Assembly (NCBI RefSeq): GCF_900069005.2
Contig: NZ_LN831279.1
Span: 2,326,930 to 2,390,929, forward strand
Length of the DNA: 64,000 nucleotides
DNA from: Paenibacillus sp. GM2
GTDB lineage: Bacteria > Bacillota > Bacilli > Paenibacillales > Paenibacillaceae
Direction: 5' to 3'
Position 1 is the stretch's first letter; each line of letters starts with the position of its first letter. Position numbers and translations under genes: made by a program. This document shows positions 32,597-41,651 of this stretch, piece by piece. The notes below the pieces were generated by a model. That model made no database searches, was not told where the DNA came from, and saw only the letters and a list, made by a program, of their open reading frames with translations.

Positions 32597-33286
32597 TTAG
32601 CGGGACCCGGTACGGAATTTCTGAATATGGGCCTTCGCATCCTCTACCGTCTTGACGCGATTACGGCTCCATTCCAGGAGAATCCGGTCGATGTAGCGGA
32701 AATGAACCTTGCCGGCAAATACCGCTTCTTTCAGAGCCAGCAGGATCAAGTCCTCCGGATAACTGTCCTGATCTACCCAGCCGGAGATCGTCTCACATTC
32801 CATCGGCGATAGCGGACGAGCAAATTCCTTCTCGAAAATAACGAATAAGTTACGCTGCTCTTCCTCCTTCGGCGCAGGTGCCGAGGCTTGCGCTTCGGCC
32901 TGCCGGCCGGCGGCACGCTGCTCAGCCAGGCATTTCCCCAGCTTTTCATACATCCCCGATAGATTGTAACGCTCCGATTGAATCCCGGTAACCTCATCCA
33001 TGAAGTCATCGATACTAAGCCAGCCTTCCTTCATCAGCCGTCTGATGACAGGGGAGAGCCCGCCGGGCGCTGTGCCCATCCGCAGCTCCAGTTGATCGAT
33101 AGAAGGAAAATCATTATGCTCCACCTGCTTGAATGAAAGCAGCTGAACAAGCAGCATGACTTCCATTTCATCTAAATGCAGCTGCCGGTAATGGACGAAC
33201 AGAACATGAGGAATATTCACCATCGCCGCCTCAAGTCCGAAGGAAATCCCTTTGGACCATACTTTCCAGCTATCGTTCATCTCCAT
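32597..33286 (-). CDS. dnaD: DnaD-type replication initiation protein
   Basis: 229 residues. DDBH1 winged-helix N-domain about 1-110 (FGLEAAMVNIPHVLFVHYRQ, EMEVMLLVQLLSFKQ) and C-terminal DDBH2 domain about 140-225 (EFARPLSPMECETISGWVDQ, ILLALKEAVFAGKVHFRYID, ILLEWSRNRVKTVEDAKAHI with the YxxxIxxxW-type motif). In B. subtilis DnaD loads with DnaB and DnaI during replication restart and initiation at oriC. Start ATG 33286 after AAGGTGG; the ATG 6 bp further in is also possible. Sits 14 bp downstream of asnS, as in B. subtilis, but here nth and ypoC do not follow. Confidence 0.93.
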   Translation of the reverse strand: MEMNDSWKVWSKGISFGLEAAMVNIPHVLFVHYRQLHLDEMEVMLLVQLLSFKQVEHNDFPSIDQLELRMGTAPGGLSPVIRRLMKEGWLSIDDFMDEVTGIQSERYNLSGMYEKLGKCLAEQRAAGRQAEAQASAPAPKEEEQRNLFVIFEKEFARPLSPMECETISGWVDQDSYPEDLILLALKEAVFAGKVHFRYIDRILLEWSRNRVKTVEDAKAHIQKFRTGSR

Positions 33287-33300
33287 CTTAACCACCTTGC

Positions 33301-34596
33301 TTATGGATATAAGCGGTACAGCATCCGCGGGAACGGAATCGTCTCACGGACATGCTCGAGTCCGCAAATCCAGGAAACCGTACGTTCCAGGCCCAGACCG
33401 AAGCCGGAATGTGGTACAGAACCATATTTACGCAAATCCAGATACCATTGATAGGTTTCTGCCGACAAGTTATGCTCCTTGAAGCGCTCTTCCATCAATT
33501 CAGGATCATCAATCCTTTGCGATCCCCCGATAATCTCGCCGTAGCCTTCTGGCGCGATCATATCCGCGCACAATACAACTTCAGGACGGTTAGGGTCAGG
33601 CTTCATGTAAAATGCCTTGATGCCGGCCGGATAATTCGTAATGAACACCGGTTTGTCGTAACGTTCCGCAATGGCGGTCTCGTGGGGCGCCCCGAAATCC
33701 TCGCCCCATGGGATATCGAAGTTTTGGGTATGCAAGTATTCGATCGCTTCATCATACGAAATGCGAGGGAACGGCGCCTTGATATTCTCCAGCTTGGAGA
33801 TGTCGCGATCCAGCGTCTCCAGTTCAGGACGACAGTTCTTCAATACCGATTGCACAATATGAGTAACGAAGTTCTCCTGGATGACAAGACTTTCCTCGTG
33901 ATCCGTGAATGCCATCTCCGGTTCAATCATCCAGAATTCAATCAAATGACGGCGAGTCTTCGACTTCTCTGCCCGGAATGTCGGCCCAAAGGAATATACC
34001 TTACCCAAAGCCATTGCTGCAGCTTCCATATAGAGCTGGCCGCTTTGAGTCAAATAGGCATCCTCATCAAAATATTTTGTATGAAACAGATTCGTTGTCC
34101 CTTCCGCCGAGGTCGGAGTCAGGATTGGCGGATCCATTTTTGTAAATCCGTTCGTATTGAAGAACTCCTGGACCGCGCGGATGATCTCTGCCCGGACAAC
34201 CATAACCGCACGCTGCTTAGGACTGCGCAGCCATAGGTGGCGATGATCCATCAGGAAGTCTACCCCGTGCTCCTTCGGCGTAATGGGATAGTTCTCGGTC
34301 AAATGAATAATCTCAATATCCGTTACTGTCATTTCGTAGCCGGATTGGCTGCGGGGCTCTTCACGAATCACTCCGGTCACATACATGGAAGATTCCTGGG
34401 TCAAGCTCTTGGCCTTCTCCCATACCTCTTCGCCCACTTCACTCTTCACGACAACGCCCTGGATATATCCGGTACCGTCGCGAAGCTGCAAGAATTGAAT
34501 TTTGCCGCTGGAACGCTTGTTATTGAGCCAGCTGCCAATGACGACAGTCTCGCCAACATGTTCGCCAACTTGACGAATCACGCTTTTGTTCGCCAT
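33301..34596 (-). CDS. asnS: Asparaginyl-tRNA synthetase
   Basis: Class IIb synthetase charging tRNA-Asn. 431 residues. OB-fold anticodon domain about 1-110 ([23 protein letters not shown]); catalytic core with motif 1 around [22 protein letters not shown], motif 2 [21 protein letters not shown] and motif 3 [16 protein letters not shown]. Motif 3 ends near residue 420, normal for bacterial AsnRS. Ribosome site GGAGAGATAAGGGC. In B. subtilis aspB precedes it; here ackA-hbd do. Confidence 0.97.
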   Translation of the reverse strand: MANKSVIRQVGEHVGETVVIGSWLNNKRSSGKIQFLQLRDGTGYIQGVVVKSEVGEEVWEKAKSLTQESSMYVTGVIREEPRSQSGYEMTVTDIEIIHLTENYPITPKEHGVDFLMDHRHLWLRSPKQRAVMVVRAEIIRAVQEFFNTNGFTKMDPPILTPTSAEGTTNLFHTKYFDEDAYLTQSGQLYMEAAAMALGKVYSFGPTFRAEKSKTRRHLIEFWMIEPEMAFTDHEESLVIQENFVTHIVQSVLKNCRPELETLDRDISKLENIKAPFPRISYDEAIEYLHTQNFDIPWGEDFGAPHETAIAERYDKPVFITNYPAGIKAFYMKPDPNRPEVVLCADMIAPEGYGEIIGGSQRIDDPELMEERFKEHNLSAETYQWYLDLRKYGSVPHSGFGLGLERTVSWICGLEHVRETIPFPRMLYRLYP

Positions 34597-34643
34597 GCCC
34601 TTATCTCTCCTCTTAATAGGTTGAACACTTACTTTTAAGTAAA

Positions 34644-35849
34644 CTAGTGATTCTCCTGAACGATGCGGTATGTGTCACGCGCGATCATCAATTCCTCGTT
34701 GGTCGGGATAACCAATACTTCCACCTTTGAATTTGGCGTAGAAATACGGCGCGGATCGCCGGAGCGTACCTTGTTCAATTCCGGATCAATCTCAACACCG
34801 AGGTAAGTCAGGTTCTCACATACCTTCTCTCTGACGACTACAGAGTTTTCCCCTACACCTGCTGTAAATACAATTACATCAACGCCGTTCATCGCTGCGG
34901 CATAAGACCCGATATACTTGCGCAGACGGTATTCATACATTTCAAATGCCAATGTTGAATTTGGCTCGCCCTCCGCCATGCCATCCGTAATATCGCGCAT
35001 ATCACTGCTGCTGCCGGAAATCGCCAACAAGCCGCTGTGCTTGTTCAACATGGAGTTAACTTCGCTTAGCGACAGCTCTTCTTTGTTCATAACAAACGTT
35101 ACGACAGCTGGATCGAGGTCACCGCTGCGAGTTCCCATCATAAGGCCTTCAAGCGGCGTCAAGCCCATAGAAGTGTCCATAGACTTGCCGTCTTTGACAG
35201 CTGTTAGGCTCGCGCCGTTGCCGATATGACAAGTGATAATCTTCAGATCTTCGAGCGGACGGTTCAAGTACTCTGCCGCTATCTTGCTTACATAGTCATG
35301 AGATGTACCGTGGGCTCCATAACGACGAACCCGATGCTTCTTATATAATACTTTCGGGATCGGGTACAAATATACCTTCTCGTCCATCGTTTGATGGAAA
35401 GCTGTATCAAAGGCAACAACCTGAGGAACCCCAGGCATATTTTTCTCCGCTGCGTTAATCCCTAGAATAGCTGGGGGATTATGAAGAGGAGCCAAATCGA
35501 ACAGACGGCGGATTTCCGATTTCACATCGCCTGTAACAAGCGCAGAGCCTTTGAACGCTTCCCCGCCATGAACGACGCGATGGCCTACGGCTTGAATTTC
35601 TTCTACGGAGTTCAGAACACCATGCTCTTTATCAGTCAATTTATCAAGCACCTTACGGATCGCCGTTGTATGCTCGAGGATTTCACTAACTTCAGTAACT
35701 TCCTCTTTGCCTGTTGGCTTATGATTCAGAATTGAAGAATCCATGCCAATCCGTTCAACCAGGCCTTTAGCTAATACCGATTCATCGGTCATATCATACA
35801 ATTGATATTTCAAAGATGAACTACCTGCATTAATTACGAGCAATTTCAC
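34644..35849 (-). CDS. ackA: Acetate kinase
   Basis: 401 residues; interconverts acetyl phosphate and acetate with ATP/ADP. ASKHA-fold signatures: [18 protein letters not shown] (N-terminal), [20 protein letters not shown] (about 205-224, second signature), [18 protein letters not shown], and [18 protein letters not shown]. Starts inside the stop of the upstream dehydrogenase gene (ATGA overlap), so they are co-translated. Closely related butyrate kinases have different motifs, so I prefer AckA. A cooperative role with the 3-hydroxyacyl-CoA dehydrogenase is suggested only by position. Confidence 0.96.
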   Translation of the reverse strand: MKLLVINAGSSSLKYQLYDMTDESVLAKGLVERIGMDSSILNHKPTGKEEVTEVSEILEHTTAIRKVLDKLTDKEHGVLNSVEEIQAVGHRVVHGGEAFKGSALVTGDVKSEIRRLFDLAPLHNPPAILGINAAEKNMPGVPQVVAFDTAFHQTMDEKVYLYPIPKVLYKKHRVRRYGAHGTSHDYVSKIAAEYLNRPLEDLKIITCHIGNGASLTAVKDGKSMDTSMGLTPLEGLMMGTRSGDLDPAVVTFVMNKEELSLSEVNSMLNKHSGLLAISGSSSDMRDITDGMAEGEPNSTLAFEMYEYRLRKYIGSYAAAMNGVDVIVFTAGVGENSVVVREKVCENLTYLGVEIDPELNKVRSGDPRRISTPNSKVEVLVIPTNEELMIARDTYRIVQENH

Positions 35850-36718
35850 ACCCGGTCACCATCCTTATCGTATTTGAAAAATCCTTCACCAGTTTTCACA
35901 CCGAGAGATCCGGCGCGAACCATTTTCTTCAACACGAAGGAAGGGCGATATTTAAGTTCGCCGAATTCACGGAACATGCGCTCAAGAGCAGCCAGGACCG
36001 AATCGAGACCAAAGCGGTCGGCCATTTCCAGCGGACCGTATTGGAATTGATAACCGATGCGCATTGCATCATCAATATCCTCAGCCGTAGCTACGCCTTC
36101 TCCTAGCACATGCAGCGCTTCATTAATCATCAAGCAGATGATTCGGGAAGTCACGAAGCCAGGGGATTCATAGACCATAATTCCGTGCTTATCAACAACT
36201 TCTTCCACGAAGCGTTTTGTCTCTTCGAAGGTGGATTCCGAAGTTTTTAATCCGCGAATAATTTCAACCAGATTTATCTTAGCTACCGGATAGATGAAAT
36301 GCATACCAATCACGCGTTCCGGATATTTCGTGGAGCCGGCAATTTCAGTCAAGCTGAGTGTGGAAGTATTGCTGGCCAGAATAATATTGCTCGGGCATAC
36401 CTGATCCAATTGCTTGAATACCTTTTTCTTGGCATCCAAATCCTCCGAAATGGTCTCGATGACCATATCGCAGGTACCGAGTTCGGCAAAATGAGTTACT
36501 TTATGAATTTTGGATAAGATCAGTTTCTTCTCCGCCTTGGTGATAGCCCATTTTTCGAGCTGCTTATCAAGGCTCGTCTCAATCATGCCGTAAGCATGGT
36601 TCAGCTTGTCGTTCGTTTCTTCAACGAGCAGTACGTCCAGTCCTTTGGCTGCAAGCATCTCGGCAATCCCTTGCCCCATTGTGCCGCCGCCTATGACACC
36701 TATCTTTTTGAAATTCAT
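35846..36718 (-). CDS. hbd: 3-hydroxybutyryl-CoA dehydrogenase
   Basis: About 290 residues, NAD(P)-dependent 3-hydroxyacyl-CoA dehydrogenase. N-terminal Rossmann domain about 1-185 (KIGVIGGGTMGQGIAEMLAA; SNTSTLSLTEIAG; the catalytic His in VIGMHFIYPVAKINLVEIIRG) and C-terminal helical domain about 190-285 (SPGFVTSRIICLMINEALHV; ATAEDIDDAMRIGYQFQYGP; GFFKYDKDG). ATG 36718 starts the conserved fold; the frame extends 8 codons to a weaker ATG. Overlaps ackA by 4 bp. Possible roles are fatty acid or polyhydroxybutyrate turnover or butyryl-CoA formation; no thiolase or crotonase is nearby. Confidence 0.93.
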   Translation of the reverse strand: MNFKKIGVIGGGTMGQGIAEMLAAKGLDVLLVEETNDKLNHAYGMIETSLDKQLEKWAITKAEKKLILSKIHKVTHFAELGTCDMVIETISEDLDAKKKVFKQLDQVCPSNIILASNTSTLSLTEIAGSTKYPERVIGMHFIYPVAKINLVEIIRGLKTSESTFEETKRFVEEVVDKHGIMVYESPGFVTSRIICLMINEALHVLGEGVATAEDIDDAMRIGYQFQYGPLEMADRFGLDSVLAALERMFREFGELKYRPSFVLKKMVRAGSLGVKTGEGFFKYDKDGDRV

Positions 36719-36828
36719 GGTTCTTCCGCTCCATCCTTTCATGATCTTACGTAATATTGTACCCCAGATGTCGAATAATACATCTTTTTATACCCAACAT
36801 ATAATAATATCTTAGCACGAAGAAAAAG

Positions 36829-36864
36829 TAAAAAAAAATAACCGGCATCAAGTTTTATGCCGGT
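36829..36864 (-). terminator. Terminator overlapping the end of the FtsH-like gene
   Basis: Minus strand ACCGGCAT pairs with ATGCCGGT around AAAACTTG; the TAA stop lies inside the stem-loop. Followed by TTATTTTTTTTTT. Confidence 0.88.
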
Positions 36865-38357
36865 AAATAACTGATTTCACTAAATTGACATCGGAATTGT
36901 TCTCCAGACAGCCGTTCTTCCTTTAAAAGGATTTCCAAGGCATTGTCGAATATCGCCGAGTGGTCGGTTAGAATTTGCTTGGATTTGGCAGCAAGCTCAT
37001 CCAGTATTCTGGAATTCTCTCTCATGAGCACTTCCTTCGTCACCATATCCATATTCATAATTCCCAAAGAGGTAAGGCCGGAGGTCATCATCGTCTGAAC
37101 AATGTTCAAGGCCTGCTCAAAGTCATTGCTTGAACCCGTGCTTCGTCCTCCGTAATAGATTTCCTCCGCCGCCGCTCCCGCCAGAGCGACGATAATCTGT
37201 CCTTCAAGATAATCTTTGGTATATAAATATTTCTCGTCTTGCGGATTATGCCGAACATAGCCAAGCGCCCGGCCGCGCGGACTTAACACGACTTGATTGA
37301 CGCTGCCTGGCGAGACAACCTCGGCAGCAACGGCATGCCCAAGCTCGTGCACAGCAACCCGCCGCTTTTCCTCCACGGTTGACTCGCGATCCGTCTTCTC
37401 CCCAAGCATGACCTTATCGATCGCTAACGACAGGTGCAGTTGTGTGATCAGGTCCTCGGAATCACGCATCGCATAGATCGCCGCTTCGTTCATCACGCTC
37501 TCCAATTGCGCGCCCGAGAAGCCAAATGTCTCCTCAGCCACCTTCTCCAGATCGACATGGTCGGCCAGCGGCTTATTCTGGGCATGGAGCTGAAGAATAT
37601 GCACCCGTCCTCTTTTGTCAGGCAGATCGACTTGAATATGACGATCAAAGCGGCCCGGGCGCACCAGGGCACTGTCGAGCATCTCTTTGCGGTTGGTAGC
37701 CGCCATTAACAGAATACGAGGTGTATCCGAAGTATAGATCCCATCCATCTCCGTCAGCAGTTGGTTCAATGTCTGATCGTATTCACGCTGCTGTCCACCC
37801 TCGCGCTTACCGCCGATCACATCAATCTCATCGATAAAGATCACGGCGCTTTCTTTATTTTCCTTCGCGGCACGGGTGCGCGCATCCTTAAATAAATCGC
37901 GGATTCGGCTTGCCCCAACCCCGACATACATTTCAACAAATTCACTGCCGGAAGCAGCCACAAATACGGAATTCGTGTATTGAGCAGCGGCTTTGGCCAG
38001 CAGCGTCTTCCCGGTTCCTGGCGGCCCTGTAAGCAGGATACCTTTGATGGGCCGAATGCCAAATTTCGTTATTTCCTCATAACGAACCATAAAATCAAGC
38101 GCCTCGATCAATTCTTGCTTGGCGCTCTCCTGGCCACCGATCTCTGCGAACGTCAGCTTTGCCGGTCCATCCTTTCTGCGTCTGCGATCTTGTGCCGCGC
38201 CTACAGCAATCCCACCGCGCATTTTAGCCAGAACGAACAAACCGCCAACGATCAGGCCGATGAACACTACAGGCAATATATTAACGCCGATAAACGCTAG
38301 AAAGATAAGCAGTACGGGAACCACACCAATGATAATTTCCGTTATTCTCTTACGCAT
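36855..38357 (-). CDS. FtsH-like AAA+ membrane metalloprotease, short form
   Basis: 500 residues, about 130 shorter than typical FtsH. Two N-terminal hydrophobic helices (about 6-24 and 26-43) are separated by only a few residues (NILPVV), so the extracytoplasmic domain of FtsH is missing. AAA module: Walker A GPPGTGKTLLAKA, Walker B VIFIDEIDVIGG, second region of homology MAATNRKEMLDSALVRPGRFDRH. Peptidase M41: zinc motif HELGHAVAAE (HExxH) and third ligand Asp in SSNDFEQA. Catalytic features are intact. It is a paralogue of the housekeeping FtsH, which must be elsewhere; it lies 8 bp into the gene upstream. Substrate unknown. Confidence 0.9.
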   Translation of the reverse strand: MRKRITEIIIGVVPVLLIFLAFIGVNILPVVFIGLIVGGLFVLAKMRGGIAVGAAQDRRRRKDGPAKLTFAEIGGQESAKQELIEALDFMVRYEEITKFGIRPIKGILLTGPPGTGKTLLAKAAAQYTNSVFVAASGSEFVEMYVGVGASRIRDLFKDARTRAAKENKESAVIFIDEIDVIGGKREGGQQREYDQTLNQLLTEMDGIYTSDTPRILLMAATNRKEMLDSALVRPGRFDRHIQVDLPDKRGRVHILQLHAQNKPLADHVDLEKVAEETFGFSGAQLESVMNEAAIYAMRDSEDLITQLHLSLAIDKVMLGEKTDRESTVEEKRRVAVHELGHAVAAEVVSPGSVNQVVLSPRGRALGYVRHNPQDEKYLYTKDYLEGQIIVALAGAAAEEIYYGGRSTGSSNDFEQALNIVQTMMTSGLTSLGIMNMDMVTKEVLMRENSRILDELAAKSKQILTDHSAIFDNALEILLKEERLSGEQFRCQFSEISYLPA

Positions 38358-38883
38358 TTGGCCATGCCCCCATTCGCTCCGGAACGCGAGGCAGGATTAT
38401 AAATTTGCTGGCTTTGCCGTCAGTAAGCGTAATATACACATTCTTATCATCCATCTCAGCCTTCGCTGTAATCGATTTATTTTGCTGCTGAAGTTGATCA
38501 AGCGCTGCATGAATATCGGTATATTGCTTGTTCTCCATCGCTTGGGCAATCGGGAACAAAACCTTGTTCCATGCTCTGTTCAGATCACGATTCGATTGAT
38601 CTTTAATCTCAAATGACAACTTACGCTGCCCTACCCATTTCTTGCCATCCTCTTGAATATACTTGACCAGCTCGCCCAGGTCAGTGCCGGGCTTAAGGTC
38701 CAGCTTCAAGGCTACTTGCTGCCGGTTTATATTGGATTCGACGCTGTTCACGCCGTCAAATTGCTTCACGGTCTTCTCGAACGGGCTCTCTACCACCCAA
38801 TGCTGATAAGAATACCAGCCGCCAAACAATAGCAGTGCGGAAACCGCAACACTAGCTGCGATCGTTCCAATTCGCAGTTTCAC
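38350..38883 (-). CDS. Membrane-anchored protein of unknown function, coupled to the FtsH-like protease
   Basis: 177 residues. One N-terminal membrane helix (about 7-27), the rest predicted outside: a first block (FEKTVKQFDGVNSVESNINR... LKLDLKPGTDLGELVKYIQE) and a helical block (LNRAWNKVLFPIAQAMENKQ, IHAALDQLQQQNKSI). The stop overlaps the protease start by 8 bp, so translation is probably coupled. I do not recognise a family. It could be a substrate adaptor, regulator or partner that replaces the missing extracytoplasmic domain of the protease. Confidence 0.75.
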   Translation of the reverse strand: MKLRIGTIAASVAVSALLLFGGWYSYQHWVVESPFEKTVKQFDGVNSVESNINRQQVALKLDLKPGTDLGELVKYIQEDGKKWVGQRKLSFEIKDQSNRDLNRAWNKVLFPIAQAMENKQYTDIHAALDQLQQQNKSITAKAEMDDKNVYITLTDGKASKFIILPRVPERMGAWPNA

Positions 38884-39044
38884 GAGATGTCCCCCTTCAA
38901 TATGATATATAAATAGTATATATTTTAATCTATCAAAACAACTGAATTTAGTATATCACATCTTATACAAGAGAAGAAAGCGAAGTGTGAACACTCTTTT
39001 AAATCTAAGATATTAAATGTTTCCATATCCCTGGCTACTCTCCT

Positions 39045-39140
39045 CTTTTATAAAAAAAACAAGCCCTGTTCAAAAGAGAAACAAAGCGTATCATCGCATA
39101 TTCATGCTGCGATTTCGCTTTTCTTTTGGAACAGGACTTG
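39045..39140 (-). terminator. Long-stem terminator after ypmB
   Basis: Minus strand CAAGTCCTGTTC with CAAAAGA pairs with TCTTTTG and GAACAGGGCTTG over an inner AAGCG/CGCTT stem, followed by TTTTTTTT (39053-39060). Total length about 90 nt. Confidence 0.85.
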
Positions 39141-39155
39141 CTATCTGTCTTACTT

Positions 39156-39641
39156 CTAACGATTTGGCAATGTGAACATTTCTGATAGAGACTCCCCATT
39201 GCTGAAGCTATAGAAACGGTAATAGTAATGTGAGTGATCTTTATAGAACAATTGCCATACATATTGATTGTTATATATACCCGGAGTCAGTCTGACAATA
39301 TTGATTCCAGGCAGCTGATCTTGAATAATCTTGCGAATCTGCGGCTCGGATACCCCTTCGGACAAGGGCTTCTCTACGGCCGCTTTCCCTTCGGGCAACC
39401 AGACCATGACCTCAACGCCATCCGCATTTTTACCTTGAACGACCCAGCACACCTCATCCCAGACCGACTTCCATACCTTGTCCGATTCAACAAGCCCGGT
39501 CTCTTGTCTGGCCTGTGCAACCGCCGCATTCTCTCCCTGCCATATATCCTCTTGAATATATAAATAAAAGCGGTAAAGGCCAAAGAAGATGATCAGCAGG
39601 ATCACAATGGAGAGCAGAATCCATTTGGTTCTATTCTTCAA
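39156..39641 (-). CDS. ypmB: YpmB-like DUF5590 membrane-anchored protein
   Basis: 161 residues. N-terminal membrane helix (about 8-26), then a PepSY-like DUF5590 region: AVAQARQETGLVESDKVWKS, VVQGKNADGVEVMVWLPEGK, and the helix-strand ending YYYRFYSFSNGESLSEMFTL. B. subtilis YpmB has this size and sits in the same neighbourhood (dinG-ypmA-ypmB-aspB-asnS). Function is not established. Terminator directly downstream. Confidence 0.85.
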   Translation of the reverse strand: MKNRTKWILLSIVILLIIFFGLYRFYLYIQEDIWQGENAAVAQARQETGLVESDKVWKSVWDEVCWVVQGKNADGVEVMVWLPEGKAAVEKPLSEGVSEPQIRKIIQDQLPGINIVRLTPGIYNNQYVWQLFYKDHSHYYYRFYSFSNGESLSEMFTLPNR

Positions 39642-39679
39642 CCTTCTCTTCCTTCCCAGTTAGAGTTCGAGTTCCTGCC

Positions 39680-40978
39680 TTACCGGCCGAGAAGTCCTTC
39701 AAAGGCCGTTTGCGCCTCATAACGAATGCGCTCCTCATCCAGCGTCAGACATTGGCCATGACGGACAATCTGCTTGCCATCGACCCATACATGCTCTACA
39801 TCCTTGGGACCTGCTGAATAGACGATATGAGAGATATAATCAGTCCGCGGCAAGAAGTGAGCCTGGTCGGTATTTACGGCGATCATATCGGCCTTCATTC
39901 CGGCTGCCAACTTGCCGGTATTGTCCAGGTAGAGCGATTTTGCCCCATACTCTGTTCCCATGCGTAGAGCTTCAAGGGCAGGTACTGCTGTTGGATCGCC
40001 GGATACTCCTTTATGAATCAGAGCAGCCAGTCTGATCTCCTCGAACATGTCGAGATTGTTGTTGCTCGCAGGGCCATCTGTCCCCAGCGACACCGTAACG
40101 CCTGCTTTCAGCAGCTCCGGCACCCGTGCTACCCCGCTAGCCAGCTTAAGGTTGCTGCCCGGGTTGTGGGAGATAGCCACCTTATGAGCGGCAAGGATCT
40201 CAATCTCCTCGCCGGTCAGGTGTACCGCATGAGCGACCAAAGATGGACGAGAGAAAAAGCCCAGGTTAAGCAGATGTTGAACAGGACGTACGCCGTACTG
40301 ATCCACATTTTGCTGGACCTCCGCTTGTGTCTCGGACATATGCGTGTGTAACGGCAAATCAAGATCATGCGCTGCCTGTACAAACTTCTCAATATAATCC
40401 GGCGGGCATGTGTACGGCGCATGCGGCGACATCATTGTTGTAATCCGCCCTTCGGCCTTGCCATGCCAATCGCGAGCGATGCGAATCGCTTCGGCCAGCT
40501 TCTGATCCTGTAGTTCAGGTGGGCAGAGGCCGATAACACCGCGCGTTAGAACACCGCGGATACCCGATTCCTCCACGACCTTTCCGACTTGATCCATATG
40601 ATCATACATATCCAAGAAGGTCGTGGTTCCACCTTTGACCATTTCCAGGACGGATAAAGAAGCACCCCAATAGACATTCTCAGGAGTGAATTTTGCCTCC
40701 ATCGGCCACATCTTCTGCTCTAGCCATTCTTGAAGAACCATATCGTCTCCAAAACCACGCAGCAATGACATCGCCGTATGCCCGTGTGAATTGACGAGGC
40801 CCGGCATGAAAAGCAGGCCTTTGCCATCAAAAGTCTCCGCACCTTCTACGCCTTCCGGGCGCTCTTCGCCGATATAAGAGATCGTATCTCCTTCGATCAG
40901 CATATACCCGTGGACGATCGGATTTTTCTCGTCCAGCACTGCAAATGTGCCATTCTTAATCAACCATTTACGACTCAT
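39680..40978 (-). CDS. Amidohydrolase, MtaD-like (5'-methylthioadenosine/S-adenosylhomocysteine deaminase)
   Basis: 432 residues from the ATG at 40978 (MSRKWLIKNGTFAVLDEK). Zinc-dependent amidohydrolase: PGLVNSHGHTAMSLLRGFGDD (first two His ligands), the HxxE-type region HTHMSETQAEVQQNVD, VAHAVHLTGEEIEIL, SHNPGSNLKLASGVARV and LGTDGPASNNNLDM (Asp ligand). This set of motifs is typical of MtaD/TrzN-like deaminases, which release ammonia from methylthioadenosine, SAH or other purine derivatives. The frame extends 38 codons upstream into rex but has no ribosome site there. Overlaps rex by 11 bp. Substrate is inferred. Confidence 0.88.
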   Translation of the reverse strand: MSRKWLIKNGTFAVLDEKNPIVHGYMLIEGDTISYIGEERPEGVEGAETFDGKGLLFMPGLVNSHGHTAMSLLRGFGDDMVLQEWLEQKMWPMEAKFTPENVYWGASLSVLEMVKGGTTTFLDMYDHMDQVGKVVEESGIRGVLTRGVIGLCPPELQDQKLAEAIRIARDWHGKAEGRITTMMSPHAPYTCPPDYIEKFVQAAHDLDLPLHTHMSETQAEVQQNVDQYGVRPVQHLLNLGFFSRPSLVAHAVHLTGEEIEILAAHKVAISHNPGSNLKLASGVARVPELLKAGVTVSLGTDGPASNNNLDMFEEIRLAALIHKGVSGDPTAVPALEALRMGTEYGAKSLYLDNTGKLAAGMKADMIAVNTDQAHFLPRTDYISHIVYSAGPKDVEHVWVDGKQIVRHGQCLTLDEERIRYEAQTAFEGLLGR

Positions 40979-41618
40979 CTTCCGGTAATTCCTTTCCGCT
41001 CTGCAAATAATAAGCAAGACTAATAAGGTCTGTTGTGAAATCTGCCGCATGGATACGCACGTCAGAAGGAACCTTAATAATTGTAGGCGCAAAGTTGAGG
41101 ATCGCCCCTATACCTGCGGCAACAAGCTGGTCAGCAACGCGCTGCGCTTCCACATCAGGCACCGTAATAATCCCGATCTGAATATGCTTGTCTCTAACCG
41201 TCTGCTCCAACTCCTCGATCGGCTGAATCGTAATATCTTTGATCTTCTTGCCGATCTTGTCCGGGTTGGCGTCAAAAACTGCGATAATCCGCATATTGTC
41301 CTTCACATAGGTATTGTAATTGGACAAGGCTTGCCCCAGATTACCGGCTCCGACGAGAGCCACATTAATCTGCTGGTCCAAATTCAGAATTTGCCGTATT
41401 TTCTCGATCAAGTATGAGACGTCATACCCGATCCCCTTCCGACCAAAATCGCCGAAATAAGCGAGATCTTTGCGGATTTGAGCTGGATTTAGATCCAGCT
41501 TCTGTCCGAGCTCCTGGGAAGAAACCGTCAAGACCTCGCGATGGCTTAATTCATTAAGAAACCGCAAGTATACAGGCAATCTGCGTACAACCGCATCTGA
41601 AATTTTTTCTGATTTCAT
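40968..41618 (-). CDS. rex: Redox-sensing transcriptional repressor Rex
   Basis: 216 residues. N-terminal winged helix about 1-80 (AVVRRLPVYLRFLNELSHRE; LGQKLDLNPAQIRKDLAYFG; RKGIGYDVSYLIEKI) and Rossmann NAD(H)-binding domain about 82-200 (NVALVGAGNLGQALSNY, IIAVFDANPDKIGKKI, IGIITVPDVEAQRVADQLV). Rex responds to the NADH/NAD ratio and represses fermentation and respiration genes when NADH is low. I did not find a clear Rex box (TTGTGAA-N4-TTCACAA) within the window. Upstream of the deaminase gene. Confidence 0.96.
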   Translation of the reverse strand: MKSEKISDAVVRRLPVYLRFLNELSHREVLTVSSQELGQKLDLNPAQIRKDLAYFGDFGRKGIGYDVSYLIEKIRQILNLDQQINVALVGAGNLGQALSNYNTYVKDNMRIIAVFDANPDKIGKKIKDITIQPIEELEQTVRDKHIQIGIITVPDVEAQRVADQLVAAGIGAILNFAPTIIKVPSDVRIHAADFTTDLISLAYYLQSGKELPEDES

Positions 41619-41651
41619 ATATTTTCCCCCTACAGGCGCATTTCGAAGAAA

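Noticed and set aside
33352-34236. 294-codon open frame on the plus strand across asnS
   Set aside because: It is the antisense shadow of the strongly conserved asnS gene; its translation has no family feature and no ribosome site.
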